From UBA5738 sp964470995 (GTDB taxonomy: Bacteria > Patescibacteriota > Minisyncoccia > Minisyncoccales > UBA5738), in assembly GCA_964470995.1 (NCBI GenBank), contig CAYYEP010000006.1:1-58764 (forward strand): 58,764 bases of DNA. The letters run 5' to 3'. Both the position numbers and the translations under genes were made by a program. The notes under the pieces were generated by a model. The model was not told the DNA's origin and did not search any database. It worked only from the letters and a program-made list of their open reading frames with translations. This document shows positions 50,237 to 58,764 of this stretch, piece after piece (the stretch's first letter is position 1; each line of letters opens with the position of its first letter).

Positions 50237-51955
50237 ATGAAATCATTTTTTAAAATAGCGGTTGCGGCGGCGGTGATTTGGGCGCCGGGCGTTTTGGCGC
50301 GCGACGCGGCGGCGCTTGACGATTGCTATGTGAAAAATCTTGATAGCGCTGTAGCGGTGCAGACCGACGGATCACTTTTAATTGAAGAAAATATATTGGC
50401 CGACTGCGGAAATCTGCCCAACAAGCACGGGATATTCCGCATTATTCCCGAGCAGGTAAAAACCGATAGCATCAGTTTTCCCGCGCCAGTTACGCTTATT
50501 TCGATTACGGACGGCAAGGGAAGTAAGCGGCCGTATACCGAAACACGGGATAACTTCGACCGCACGGTCAGCTACAAGATCGGCGATCCAGCCGCGGAGA
50601 TCAGCGGTGAAAATATTTATAAAATAACTTATACGGTTAAAAACGCAGTGCGCGCGGCAAAAGCGGAAACCAACGAGCTTTATTGGAATCTGCTGGGGAA
50701 TTATTGGGATATGGAAATTGATTGTTTTTCGGCCCGGATAACTTTTCCGGAGGGTATAAACAAAAATAACAGCGAAGTTTATTTGTACAGCGGCGCGCCC
50801 GGCGAAAAACAAAATATTCTCGCCGGATGGAGATGGATCAATGACAATACATTGGGTATAAATTCAATGTTTGCTCTCGGCGCGCGGCAGGGAATAACAT
50901 TGTCGGCGGTTTTCCCGGCCGGAATTGTCAGCGCATACCGGCCCGGGTTTTGGGATATTTACGGAGATTATTTGTGGTTAATACTACCATTGCTGGTTTT
51001 TGTATTTGCATTTACAGTCTGGTTAAAGCATGGACGCGATCCGGTAGTTAACAAAACCATTATCCCGGAATTTGAAATTCCGGGCGGATTAACGCCGATG
51101 CAAATGGCGCTGCTGGATACCAATGGCGTTTTTGAGGATAAGTTAATTGGCGCAAGCATTGTTGACATGGCGGTTAAAAATCATATAACAATTGAGGAAA
51201 TCAAAAAAACGTGGGCGCTCGGAAAGAACGATTACCTGCTGTCAAAAATCGAATCTCAAAGCACGAGTCCGAAATTGACCGAGCCCGAATCCGTACTACT
51301 GAATGAAATTTTTAAAACCGGTACAACGGTAAAAATTTCGGAACTGAAAGAGAGGTTTTATTTGTCGACCGCGGCGGTCAGGCGCGCCGCGGTTAACCGG
51401 CTCGCGGCCGACGGCTATATTGCTGACGATGGCTTGTCGTTTAAGAGGATTTTTTTGATTGTTGGAGTTTTATTTTTTGGGGCGTTAATGTTTTTTATGA
51501 TCTTTGGATTGGTTGCGATCCTGTCATTTGCATTGGCTGGAATAATTTTGATTGCGTTCGGGCTTATAATGCCGAAACGAACGCCAAAAGGGGCTGAACT
51601 TAACTGGCGGATACAGGGCTTCAAATTATATATGAAGACTGCCGAAAAATACCGCCAGCAATTTAACGAAAAGGAGAATATTTTTGAAAAATTCTTGCCC
51701 TACGCAATGGTTTTCGGGCTGGCCAAGCTTTGGATAACAAAGATGGAGGAGCTTTACGGCAAGGATTATTTTGCCACCTACCACCCGGCCTGGTATACGG
51801 GCACTGCGGTAACGGGTTTCAGTGCCGATCATTTCGTGTCGCAGATTAACAGCCTTTCGGCAAGCATCGCATCCAATACGGGTTCTGCTTCCGGGGCGCA
51901 CGGGAGCGGTTTTTCCGGCGGCGGAGGCGGAGGCGGCGGAGGCGGAAGCTGGTAG
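50237..51955 (+). CDS. DUF2207 domain membrane protein
   Basis: The 572-residue protein has a signal peptide (about 1-26), an outer domain (30-235), one membrane helix (about 252-270), a cytoplasmic winged-helix-like part, two more helices (about 410-450) and a C-terminal tail GSGFSGGGGGGGG-SW typical of DUF2207/YciQ proteins. Function unknown; membrane-located. ATG 50237 is preferred: TACAAT ends eight bases before it, which makes a leaderless mRNA, and the signal peptide begins here. A decayed paralogue lies at 38008. Confidence 0.88.
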   Translation: MKSFFKIAVAAAVIWAPGVLARDAAALDDCYVKNLDSAVAVQTDGSLLIEENILADCGNLPNKHGIFRIIPEQVKTDSISFPAPVTLISITDGKGSKRPYTETRDNFDRTVSYKIGDPAAEISGENIYKITYTVKNAVRAAKAETNELYWNLLGNYWDMEIDCFSARITFPEGINKNNSEVYLYSGAPGEKQNILAGWRWINDNTLGINSMFALGARQGITLSAVFPAGIVSAYRPGFWDIYGDYLWLILPLLVFVFAFTVWLKHGRDPVVNKTIIPEFEIPGGLTPMQMALLDTNGVFEDKLIGASIVDMAVKNHITIEEIKKTWALGKNDYLLSKIESQSTSPKLTEPESVLLNEIFKTGTTVKISELKERFYLSTAAVRRAAVNRLAADGYIADDGLSFKRIFLIVGVLFFGALMFFMIFGLVAILSFALAGIILIAFGLIMPKRTPKGAELNWRIQGFKLYMKTAEKYRQQFNEKENIFEKFLPYAMVFGLAKLWITKMEELYGKDYFATYHPAWYTGTAVTGFSADHFVSQINSLSASIASNTGSASGAHGSGFSGGGGGGGGGGSW

Positions 51956-52216
51956 ATTTTGCAGTGTGTGAAAAATTATCGCATAATATTATTACAATCG
52001 AATATTGCCCCAATGCGGGGAGGAATCGTTCGGTAGAACTTTATTGCCCGCGGCGGCCATAAATCGATATTGACTTGCGAGGGCAAGCCAATGGCAAGGC
52101 GATTCTTACAAGTCCGCACAAGAAAAGATAAATACCGTAAAGGTGATTTATTTTTTTAATGACTGGAATTTTTTATTCCTGCAGCTATAACCAAACACCC
52201 GTAAAACGGATAAAGA

Positions 52217-53158
52217 ATGAAAACAATAAAAACCTGCGAATTTGTGACCCCAAAGCATCCCGACAAGCTATGCGACCAGCTTGCCGACACTTTACTGGAC
52301 GAATTTTTGGCGCAGGACAAAACAAGCCGGGTGGCGTTAGAGCTTGTGGGCGGTCATAATCATATTGCGGTGAGCGGCGAGGTCACCAGTGCGGCTAGCG
52401 TGGATATACCGGTTACGATCGAAAAATTTTTGGGGCGAGGCTACGACATTTTAGTGCGAGTGAGCCAGCAAAGCCCGCAGATCGCGCAAGGAGTGGATAC
52501 CGGCGGCGCGGGAGACCAGGGAATAATGATCGGTTACGCGACGCGGGAGACCGAAAATTTTATGCCGCTTGAATATGAACTGGCGAGAAACCTTTGCAAA
52601 GAAATTTATGAAAAATTCCCTTACGACGGAAAAACCCAAGTAACAGTGGAAAACGGGCGCCCGACCGTGGTCGTGGCGAGCTTTCAGAACAGCAAAAAAA
52701 ACGAGCTTTTGGATTTGGTCAAAAGCCATATCGAAGCCGATGAATATCTAATGAACCCGGCGGGAGAGTGGGATATCGGAGGATTTGATGCCGACTCGGG
52801 ATTGTCGGGAAGAAAAATCGTGATTGACAATTACGGACCGGAAATTGGCGCGGGCGGGGGATCATTTTCGGGCAAGGACTTTACCAAGGTTGACCGATCC
52901 GGAGCTTATATTGCGCGGCGGATCGCGGTTGATTTATTGGTGCACAAGGGTGCGGAACGCGTGCGGGTAAAACTGGCCTATGCGATCGGTAAAAAAGATC
53001 CGGTAATGGCAGTGGCCGAGATAGACGGGGTAACGGAAAGAATAGCGGGCTACGATCTTTCACCGCGGGGAATCCATGAATTTCTGCAACTGGACAAGGT
53101 TAAATTCGCGGCCACCGCGGCATGGGGACATTTTGGCGGGGAGTTTTCGTGGAAATGA
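52217..53158 (+). CDS. metK: Methionine adenosyltransferase, compact form
   Basis: The enzyme makes S-adenosylmethionine from methionine and ATP. Signatures seen are CEFVTPKHPDKLCDQLADT (ATP site with H-P-D-K), SPQIAQGVD, GGAGDQGIMIGYA, GRKIVIDNYG, GGGSFSGKDFTKVDRSGAY and AAWGHFGGEF near the end. At 313 residues it is about 70 shorter than the usual 380-400, with loops lost between the motifs rather than a broken end. It stands alone. The 260-base gap before it contains no SAM riboswitch that I recognise. Confidence 0.92.
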   Translation: MKTIKTCEFVTPKHPDKLCDQLADTLLDEFLAQDKTSRVALELVGGHNHIAVSGEVTSAASVDIPVTIEKFLGRGYDILVRVSQQSPQIAQGVDTGGAGDQGIMIGYATRETENFMPLEYELARNLCKEIYEKFPYDGKTQVTVENGRPTVVVASFQNSKKNELLDLVKSHIEADEYLMNPAGEWDIGGFDADSGLSGRKIVIDNYGPEIGAGGGSFSGKDFTKVDRSGAYIARRIAVDLLVHKGAERVRVKLAYAIGKKDPVMAVAEIDGVTERIAGYDLSPRGIHEFLQLDKVKFAATAAWGHFGGEFSWK

Positions 53159-53225
53159 TTTTACGGCTTTAAATATTATCATAGAATCGTGGTAAAATAA
53201 AATAATTAAAATCATTACCGTTATT

Positions 53226-54719
53226 ATGAAAAAAAACGAAGCAGGAAATATTTTAATCGTTGCGGCGGTGATGGGAGCGTTCGCCGCGGGCGCGGTTTTT
53301 TTTGCGTATAATGTTTTTGGACCCAAAAATAATGAACGTAATTTTGTATTGCCCACTGAAAATGGCGCAATTTCGGAAAACGAAAACTCCGAAACTGAGA
53401 CGCCACCCCAAGATAATTTAGTTGACGAAAATGCGGCGACTCAAGAACCATCTATGGATCCGACAGTTAAATTGCCGGACAACAAAAAAGAACCGAAGGC
53501 GAGCGCGTCAGAATTTCCGGAAAGTCCGGAGGCGAACAATCCTTATGAATTTATTGACTATGCGGTTGGCGCAGACCCAACAGCAGCAACAGCGGCGTCG
53601 AATAAATTCGGGATGGATTTGTATGCCAAATACCGCGCCAAATCAGACAATATTTTCTTTGCGCCGTATAGCATTTTTTCGGCGCTGGGAATGACGTACG
53701 AAGGAGCAAAAGGAGCCACCGCCAGCGAGATAGCTACGGTGTTTAATTTTTCGACTGACAGCGAAACACGCGTGGGTTCATTCGCGAAACTTTACCGCCA
53801 GATAAATCCGCAAAACGCCAGCTACCAGCTTTCCACCGCCAACGCCCTATGGGTACAGAAAAGCTATCCATTCCGAGCCGATTATCTGAAAACTGTAGAG
53901 ACATATTACGGCGGCAAGGCGGCCAATGCGGACTTTGCGGGCGACGCCGAAGGTTCGCGCCAGATGATAAATAAGTGGGTGAGCTCCGAAACCAATGACA
54001 AAATCCCCGATCTTTTCGCCAAAGGAAGCCTGGATCAGTTTACGCGAATGGTGCTGACCAACGCGGTTTATTTTAAAGGAAAATGGGCGATCCCCTTTGA
54101 TAAAACGTTTACCCAGGAGAAAGAGTTTACCACCAGGGCGCAAACAAAAGTGAAGGCACAGATGATGAGCCAGACGAACTCTTTTTCGTATGGCGAAACG
54201 GACGACTACCAAGCGATCGAGATTCCGTATGAAAAAAACGACCTTTCGATGGTGATGATTTTACCCAAAGAGGACAAAAACGAGGCAGCTGAATCTACAA
54301 TTATTGAAAAAGGCATTGCCAAAATAAAGGAGACCATGTCGACCGAGAAAGTCAAAATTTCCCTGCCAAAATTAAAATTCGACACCTCATACAATATGAA
54401 TCAAACGCTGGAGGAAATGGGAATGTCAACCGCCTTCAATCCCGTTAAGTCGGATTTCACAGGATTGTATGACCGCGAGGCGGCTTTTGGGGATAATCTT
54501 TATATTGCGCTGGTGATACATAAGGCCTTTGTTGACGTAAGTGAAGAAGGTACCGAAGCGACGGCATCGACCGGGGTAGTAATATCCAAAGCTACGGGAG
54601 TCATGGAACCGGAAACACCAAAGGAGTTTAGCGCCAACCGGCCGTTTACATTTGCCATCGTCCACAACCAAACGGGAACGATTCTATTCATGGGAAAAGT
54701 AAACGATCCATCAAAATAA
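53226..54719 (+). CDS. Serpin, membrane-anchored
   Basis: The 497-residue protein begins with one membrane helix (about 8-29) and an acidic linker (35-115). A complete serpin fold follows: NIFFAPYSIFSALGMTYEGA, VLTNAVYFKGKWAIPF and PFTFAIVHNQTGTILFMGKV. The reactive-loop hinge EEGTEATASTGVV has the small residues needed for inhibitory loop insertion, so it should trap proteases. The scissile bond cannot be fixed; the loop runs to about PETPKEFSANRPF. Placed on the cell surface, it may guard against proteases of hosts or neighbours (inference). Confidence 0.92.
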   Translation: MKKNEAGNILIVAAVMGAFAAGAVFFAYNVFGPKNNERNFVLPTENGAISENENSETETPPQDNLVDENAATQEPSMDPTVKLPDNKKEPKASASEFPESPEANNPYEFIDYAVGADPTAATAASNKFGMDLYAKYRAKSDNIFFAPYSIFSALGMTYEGAKGATASEIATVFNFSTDSETRVGSFAKLYRQINPQNASYQLSTANALWVQKSYPFRADYLKTVETYYGGKAANADFAGDAEGSRQMINKWVSSETNDKIPDLFAKGSLDQFTRMVLTNAVYFKGKWAIPFDKTFTQEKEFTTRAQTKVKAQMMSQTNSFSYGETDDYQAIEIPYEKNDLSMVMILPKEDKNEAAESTIIEKGIAKIKETMSTEKVKISLPKLKFDTSYNMNQTLEEMGMSTAFNPVKSDFTGLYDREAAFGDNLYIALVIHKAFVDVSEEGTEATASTGVVISKATGVMEPETPKEFSANRPFTFAIVHNQTGTILFMGKVNDPSK

Positions 54720-54736
54720 GTTACGCCAACTCATTT

Positions 54737-54765
54737 AAAAACAACCGGGGCTGCCGGTTGTTTTT
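54737..54765 (+). terminator. Terminator of the serpin gene
   Basis: AAAAACAACCGG (54737-54748) pairs with CCGGTTGTTTTT (54754-54765) over twelve bases. Confidence 0.9.
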
Positions 54766-54774
54766 AGTTAACTT

Positions 54775-54990
54775 TCAGACGAGGGGAACGAAGGCAAAGC
54801 CAGGATTAATCGGTGGCCGGCATGGAATCGTTGCGGGATTTGTGAACTTCCAGATGGAATGGCTAAGCGGCGCGACCATAATGCCGCCGGGTTCTATTTG
54901 TTCTTTTCAGACCGCGAAAATAACTTCGCCGGCGGCGGAAACCAGTATCCGGTCAAATGGGGCTTCGGTCGGAAATCCCAGGCGGCCAGC
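54775..54990 (-). pseudogene. pcm: C-terminal remnant of protein-L-isoaspartate methyltransferase
   Basis: Read leftward from about 54990, the frame gives LGFPTEAPFDRILVSAAGEV, then KEQIEPGGIMVAPL, IWKF and PGFAFVPLV, the end of the Pcm family in order. A TGA (54907-54909) interrupts it between GEVIFAV and KEQ, and the N-terminal two thirds are missing. It is a fossil on the opposite strand, right after the serpin terminator. Confidence 0.7.
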
Positions 54991-55006
54991 GTCATATTGC
55001 CGGTGT

Positions 55007-55402
55007 TTAATTTTGGGGCTTCGCAGCTAAAAGTTTAACGCCAATCTCGGAGATTTTAGCTCCGGCGTAAACGAGGAATGTGGCGAATATCGACCAAATC
55101 GCGGCATTAAGCATTTTTACGATTGAACCATCGGGGATCATGCTGTTGACGGTTTTATCGACCGAGGTTTGCACTTGTATCTGCATCATTTCCTGAACCG
55201 CCCTGGAATCGGCAAGATCAATATTTTTTGAATTGTCGGCGTTATCTTCCGGTTCAACCGATTTGGCGGCGGTTTGCACCAAGGCCGGGAATTGGGATTC
55301 GCCGGTAAAATAACCATACGACGTCCTGGCCGAATAAACGATTAACGCCAAACCGGCAAAGAGAATTACCCAGCCTGAAACCTTTTCAAAATTAATTGAC
55401 AT
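55007..55402 (-). CDS. Hypothetical protein with two membrane helices
   Basis: The 131-residue protein has one helix near the N-terminus (about 10-28) and one near the C-terminus (about 100-120), around an outer or cytoplasmic acidic, Gln-rich stretch. No family is recognised. It ends ten bases after the aminopeptidase gene on the same strand starts its own... reading order: the aminopeptidase gene (55412-56851) comes first, then this one, so they may be one transcript. Confidence 0.6.
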   Translation of the reverse strand: MSINFEKVSGWVILFAGLALIVYSARTSYGYFTGESQFPALVQTAAKSVEPEDNADNSKNIDLADSRAVQEMMQIQVQTSVDKTVNSMIPDGSIVKMLNAAIWSIFATFLVYAGAKISEIGVKLLAAKPQN

Positions 55403-55411
55403 TTTATTATT

Positions 55412-56851
55412 TTAACATTTGGCTTCGAGAAAAGCTTTATAGGCCAGATATGCCGAGTAGATATCGGCCTTGCTGGCGATCTCGAACGGCGCGTGCATCG
55501 ATAATAAAGGAACGCCGATATCAATAACATCCATATTCATTTGCGCGATGTGCTTGGCAATCGTGCCGCCTCCGCCCAAATCAACTTTGCCCAAAGTTCC
55601 GGTTTGCCAGTCGACTTTGGCGCCATTAAAAATGCGGCGGATCAATGCGGTAAATTCAGCGCCCGCCTCACTAGCCGAATACTTGCCGCCCCAGCCGGTG
55701 TAAGTCTCAATGGAGACTCCGGCACCGAGGCGGGCCGCGTTTAACGAATCATAAACTTCGGCGTAATCCGGATCATAGGCAGAAGTAACATCCGCGGAAA
55801 TCGCTTTAGACATAAATAAAGCATCGCGCGTATAGTTTTCATTGTGGGTTCCGGTCTCAAGATAGATCAGTTCACTGACAAAATCGAAAATAAAATTCGA
55901 CATCGCCCCAGTAACGCCTTCGCTGCCAATTTCCTCTTTATCCACGAGCACCACCAGCGAACCGTATTCGCGCTTCCCGGAATCGATCAATGCGGTGAGC
56001 GCGGTGTAAGCGCAAACGCGGTCATCATGGCCGTATGCGGCGATCAAGCTGCGGTCAAAGCCCAAGTCGCGCGCCGCGCCCTGCGGCACAATCTCCAAGT
56101 TCGCAGAAACAAAATCTTCTTCGGTAATGCCATATTTTTGGTTCAGCAGTTTCAATAGTTGTTTTTTGGCCGGATCTTTGTCGTCTTTGTTCTTTGTTCC
56201 AGTACTGCCCACCAAGATGTTAAGCGTTTCGGCGGGAATGGCATCGTCGAGTTTCTTTTCCGACTGGATCTTATCCAAGTGAGGCAGAAGATCGCTGATC
56301 ATAAATATCGGATCGGCCGGATCGTCGCCGATCGCGATCTCAACCGCCGTCCCGTCGGCCTTAACCACCGTGCCATACATCGCTAAAGGCATGGCTGTCC
56401 ACTGATATTTTTTGATGCCGCCGTAGTAATGGGTTTTAAAGAAAGCGATATGATCGCTTTCATAAAGAGGTTTTACCTTAAGGTCCAGGCGAGGCGAATC
56501 GATATGCGCCAAAATAAGGCGCAATCCCTGGCGGACACCTCTTTTCCCGGGTGCAAAAAGAATCATAGCGCGGTCGCGGTTTACCGAATAGAGCGGAGCG
56601 GGAAAATCGGCAACCGAACTGGCGCCGACATGCTCAAGCCGTTTAAAACCCGAAGCCTCGGCAAGAGAGCGGGCAAATTTTACGCTTAAGCGTTCGGTTT
56701 TGGCGCTGGTAAGGAATTTCTTGTAGCTCTCGCAGTAATCGTAGGCCGTTTTTATTCGGGCATCATCCCAGGTATCGAAAGAATATTTCCTTTCAAAGGA
56801 AAAATCGGGTTCCTTTTGCTCTTTTTTGTCTTTTTGATCTTTATTTTCCAT
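55412..56851 (-). CDS. M18-family metallo-aminopeptidase
   Basis: The 479-residue cytoplasmic enzyme matches M18 (aspartyl aminopeptidase/aminopeptidase I): the first zinc-site His in AHIDSPRLDLK, the long insertion domain, the catalytic VDKEEIGSEGVTGA, and a late HAPFEIASKAD with the last His ligand. M18 enzymes form tetrahedral dodecamers that trim peptides from the N-terminus. The first 20 residues are a Lys/Glu-rich tail. It is divergent from the M24 peptidase gene at 56937, so two peptidases share one intergenic region. Confidence 0.92.
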   Translation of the reverse strand: MENKDQKDKKEQKEPDFSFERKYSFDTWDDARIKTAYDYCESYKKFLTSAKTERLSVKFARSLAEASGFKRLEHVGASSVADFPAPLYSVNRDRAMILFAPGKRGVRQGLRLILAHIDSPRLDLKVKPLYESDHIAFFKTHYYGGIKKYQWTAMPLAMYGTVVKADGTAVEIAIGDDPADPIFMISDLLPHLDKIQSEKKLDDAIPAETLNILVGSTGTKNKDDKDPAKKQLLKLLNQKYGITEEDFVSANLEIVPQGAARDLGFDRSLIAAYGHDDRVCAYTALTALIDSGKREYGSLVVLVDKEEIGSEGVTGAMSNFIFDFVSELIYLETGTHNENYTRDALFMSKAISADVTSAYDPDYAEVYDSLNAARLGAGVSIETYTGWGGKYSASEAGAEFTALIRRIFNGAKVDWQTGTLGKVDLGGGGTIAKHIAQMNMDVIDIGVPLLSMHAPFEIASKADIYSAYLAYKAFLEAKC

Positions 56852-56936
56852 TGTAATGAATTAGGCTAGTTTAAAATTAGCCCAGAACAACGAAAAAGTA
56901 AAACGTGCTATTATGTATTAAGCTTTCAGAATTATT

Positions 56937-58016
56937 ATGGAAAACAGAATAAAAAAAACACAAGAAGCGATCAAGAGCGCGGGACTGGATGGTTTGATCG
57001 TAACCGCTACGGCTAATATATTCTACTTAACCGGCATTGCCAACTTTGAAGTCGACAAGGGATTTATGCTGATTGTTACGACCACGGATTGGAAATTGAT
57101 TACCTCGCGGTTTTACCAAGCGCGAGTGGAAAATATTTGCCCTCGAAATAATTTGATTTATGTTGACCGGGGCGAATCAACTTCAAAAAGCGCGGCAGTT
57201 TTAATTAAAACCGGCGCAAATATCGGCTTTGACCCGGAGGATGTTTCGTGCGCAAAATTCGCCGCAATCAAAAAATCATTTAAACAGAGAAAAATTTTGC
57301 CTTCTCCGGGAATCATCGAGGAATTACGAATTATTAAGGATGCCGAAGAGATGGCGTTAATTAGAAAAGCGGCGGCGATCACCGATAGAACTTTTGGGGC
57401 TCTAATCAAGCTAATCAGACCTGGAGTGACCGAGATCGCGCTGAAGCGCAAAATAATCGAGATGATGCAAGATATGGGGGCCAGCGGCGGGTCGTTTGAC
57501 CCGATTGTGGCCAGCGGTAAGAATGCTGCCGACCCGCACTACGAAGGCGCCAACAAGAAAATCAAAACGGGCGAAATGGTGCTGATCGATATGGGCGCGC
57601 GGTACAAGAATTACGATGCCGACCTGACGCGCACGGTTTTTATTGGCAAAGCCACTCCCAGGTTCAGGGAAGTTTACAATATGGTTCTCGAAACGCAGGA
57701 AAAAGCTCTAAAAGACTGCGTTTTAGGGACCGCGCCAACCCAAATTTACGATAATTGTGTCGCGAATTTTAAACATTACGGCCAGGAAGACTATTTTACG
57801 CACGGCTTGGGGCACGGGGTTGGGATCGAAATCCACGAAAAACCATCCCTAGCTCCAGGCGGAACGGGGAATCTGGAAAACGGCATGGTATTCACTGTCG
57901 AACCGGGTCTGTATTATCCCGGCTGGGGCGGGGTGCGCGTCGAAGACTTGTGCGTGATGAGCCAAGGCTCCAATCAACGGTTGAGTCGCGCGCCGAAACG
58001 ACTGATCGAGGTTTAG
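56937..58016 (+). CDS. M24-family aminopeptidase (Xaa-Pro type)
   Basis: The 359-residue protein has a creatinase N-domain (1-125) and a pita-bread catalytic domain. Five metal ligands are visible: D in VLIDMGA, D in YDADLTRT, H in HGLGHGVG, E in FTVEPGLY and E in GVRVEDL. It removes N-terminal residues next to proline, or is a prolidase. PepP and PepQ cannot be told apart with certainty; the length fits the PepQ-like short group. A secreted Cys-containing protein gene follows. Confidence 0.92.
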   Translation: MENRIKKTQEAIKSAGLDGLIVTATANIFYLTGIANFEVDKGFMLIVTTTDWKLITSRFYQARVENICPRNNLIYVDRGESTSKSAAVLIKTGANIGFDPEDVSCAKFAAIKKSFKQRKILPSPGIIEELRIIKDAEEMALIRKAAAITDRTFGALIKLIRPGVTEIALKRKIIEMMQDMGASGGSFDPIVASGKNAADPHYEGANKKIKTGEMVLIDMGARYKNYDADLTRTVFIGKATPRFREVYNMVLETQEKALKDCVLGTAPTQIYDNCVANFKHYGQEDYFTHGLGHGVGIEIHEKPSLAPGGTGNLENGMVFTVEPGLYYPGWGGVRVEDLCVMSQGSNQRLSRAPKRLIEV

Positions 58017-58073
58017 TAATTTTGTTTGAGCGTGTTATCCTTTAGGTGTAGCCATATTAAACTAAGAAAGAAT

Positions 58074-58631
58074 ATGTCAAAAGCTTTTTTGGTATCAATG
58101 GTCGTTATGACGCTGGCGGCGTTTGGAGTTGCCAGCTATACCGTAAAGCAGAACGCGATTAACATTGAATTGGAAGCAAATAAAATGTATTCGGCGCCTC
58201 TAAACCGGCAAACCGAAGACGAAGCCGTGATAGAGGAAGAAATGTTGGAAACCGGGCAAGCAAAGCCCGCAAACAAGGAGAACAGCGAAAGCGAAATGTG
58301 TGTGACCATGAGCTACAATGAAGCGATTGATATCGCCCGGGCGGGAGAATGCGGGGAAAACGCAGAATTAACAGAAACCCATTTTTGCAACGAGGGAACA
58401 AAAACGTGGTGGATAGATTTGGACTTGAAAAAAGAGGGGTGCAGACCGGCATGCGTGATCAATACGGAAAACAAAACGGTCGAGATCAACTGGCGCTGTA
58501 CCGGGGCGATGATGCCGCCGGGGGCGACGTTTGAAATCGAATTACCCTCCAAAGACACAAACCCTCTTGAATCACCCGATCCGGAGATTACGCCGATATT
58601 ACCCGATGCGGCGGCGATACTGGCCCAATAG
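58074..58631 (+). CDS. Exported hypothetical protein with a Cys-containing domain
   Basis: ATG 58074 begins a membrane/signal segment (about 4-23); the longer frame from 58026 adds a basic stretch without a site. The 185-residue protein has an acidic linker and then a domain (about 75-150) with six cysteines and a WWIDLDL-KKEGCRPACVIN region. This recalls small secreted beta domains. The end is rich in Pro, Asp and Glu. No family is recognised. It lies 57 bases after the M24 peptidase. Confidence 0.6.
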   Translation: MSKAFLVSMVVMTLAAFGVASYTVKQNAINIELEANKMYSAPLNRQTEDEAVIEEEMLETGQAKPANKENSESEMCVTMSYNEAIDIARAGECGENAELTETHFCNEGTKTWWIDLDLKKEGCRPACVINTENKTVEINWRCTGAMMPPGATFEIELPSKDTNPLESPDPEITPILPDAAAILAQ

Positions 58632-58665
58632 CACTTTTAAACGCCGCGACGTGCGGGGCTTTTGT

Positions 58666-58752
58666 TTGACTTTTACGATGATTGTTGTATATAAAGAAAG
58701 ATCAAAAGGACCTAAATTCAGGGACTAATCAGGACACCGCGAGGTGTTTTTT
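58666..58752 (+). ncRNA. Small RNA gene with promoter and terminator
   Basis: TTGACT (58666-58671) and TATATA (58688-58693) are 16 bases apart and predict a start near 58700. The transcript of about 50 nt carries three GGA/GGGA motifs and ends in ACACC-GCGA-GGTGT (58734-58747) with six T. There is no open frame. Its build (consensus promoter, short GGA-rich body, terminator) is like the RNA at 23550. Confidence 0.5.
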
Positions 58753-58764
58753 AGTTTGCCAATA

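Noticed and set aside
51956..52216. SAM riboswitch before metK
   Set aside because: I looked for the known SAM-type cores and see none; short hairpins only.
54907..54909. TGA read as glycine (alternative code)
   Set aside because: Intact genes such as the Fur-family gene and the small Cys-rich gene end in TGA at the expected place, and the pcm piece is truncated anyway.

Overview
The window looks like part of a small, streamlined bacterial genome of the Candidate Phyla Radiation (Patescibacteria). This is inferred from gene content, not from a marker tree. Supporting signs are many short secreted or membrane proteins without clear families, acidic repeat-built surface proteins, a minimal type IV pilus locus, DUF5666 and DUF2207 proteins, a GtrA-like protein, a compact MetK and a short DnaX. 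TGA is used as a normal stop codon, so this is not the recoded (TGA = Gly) branch.

Layout. 1-750: a piece resembling the 3' end of 16S rRNA, then two structured RNA regions. 801-2013: a YbaK-type deacylase and a pyruvoyl-dependent arginine decarboxylase. 2171-2694: tRNA-Ile (with a duplicated half copy) and tRNA-Ala. 2750-7539: a serine beta-lactamase-like protein, a lincosamide-type nucleotidyltransferase, a mechanosensitive-type membrane protein and two tandem cysteine synthase paralogues behind a possible attenuator. 7827-9977: GtrA-like protein, dnaX, tRNA-Gln and a small leaderless gene. 10155-15837: cell-surface genes, including a 771-residue acidic four-repeat protein. 16076-17457: a Fur-family repressor and a 10TM metal exporter behind one palindromic operator.

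17576-23517: an NAD metabolism cluster. A Nudix hydrolase and a divergent, frameshifted nadE sit beside the operon nadK-pncB-pncA. Together these cover nicotinamide to nicotinate, to nicotinate mononucleotide, then NAD and NADP; the adenylyltransferase NadD is not in the window. 23550-24330: a small RNA and a decayed IS200-like element. 24428-31459: MltG, an HD hydrolase, a metallo-beta-lactamase-fold protein and more secreted proteins. 31663-37979: an AT-hook protein, a pilin and pilus ATPase locus with a hidden 59-residue gene, and an ABC exporter. 38008-46666: an accessory stretch of pseudogenes and orphan proteins, some apparently starting at CTG or ATA behind strong ribosome binding sites, ending in four GTATATAC palindromes spaced exactly 11 bp apart before a swapped-hairpin regulator. 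46682-58752: membrane and cell-wall proteins, metK, a membrane-anchored serpin, two metallopeptidases and a final small RNA.

Two themes recur. Some genes have a -10 box so close to the ATG that the mRNA should be leaderless, while others have strong Shine-Dalgarno sites, often with TTG or rarer starts. Gene remnants are frequent: tnpA, recQ, pcm, a DUF2207 gene, a tRNA half, and frameshifts in nadE and a small gene. Either the region is decaying or the assembly carries single-base indels; raw reads would decide.
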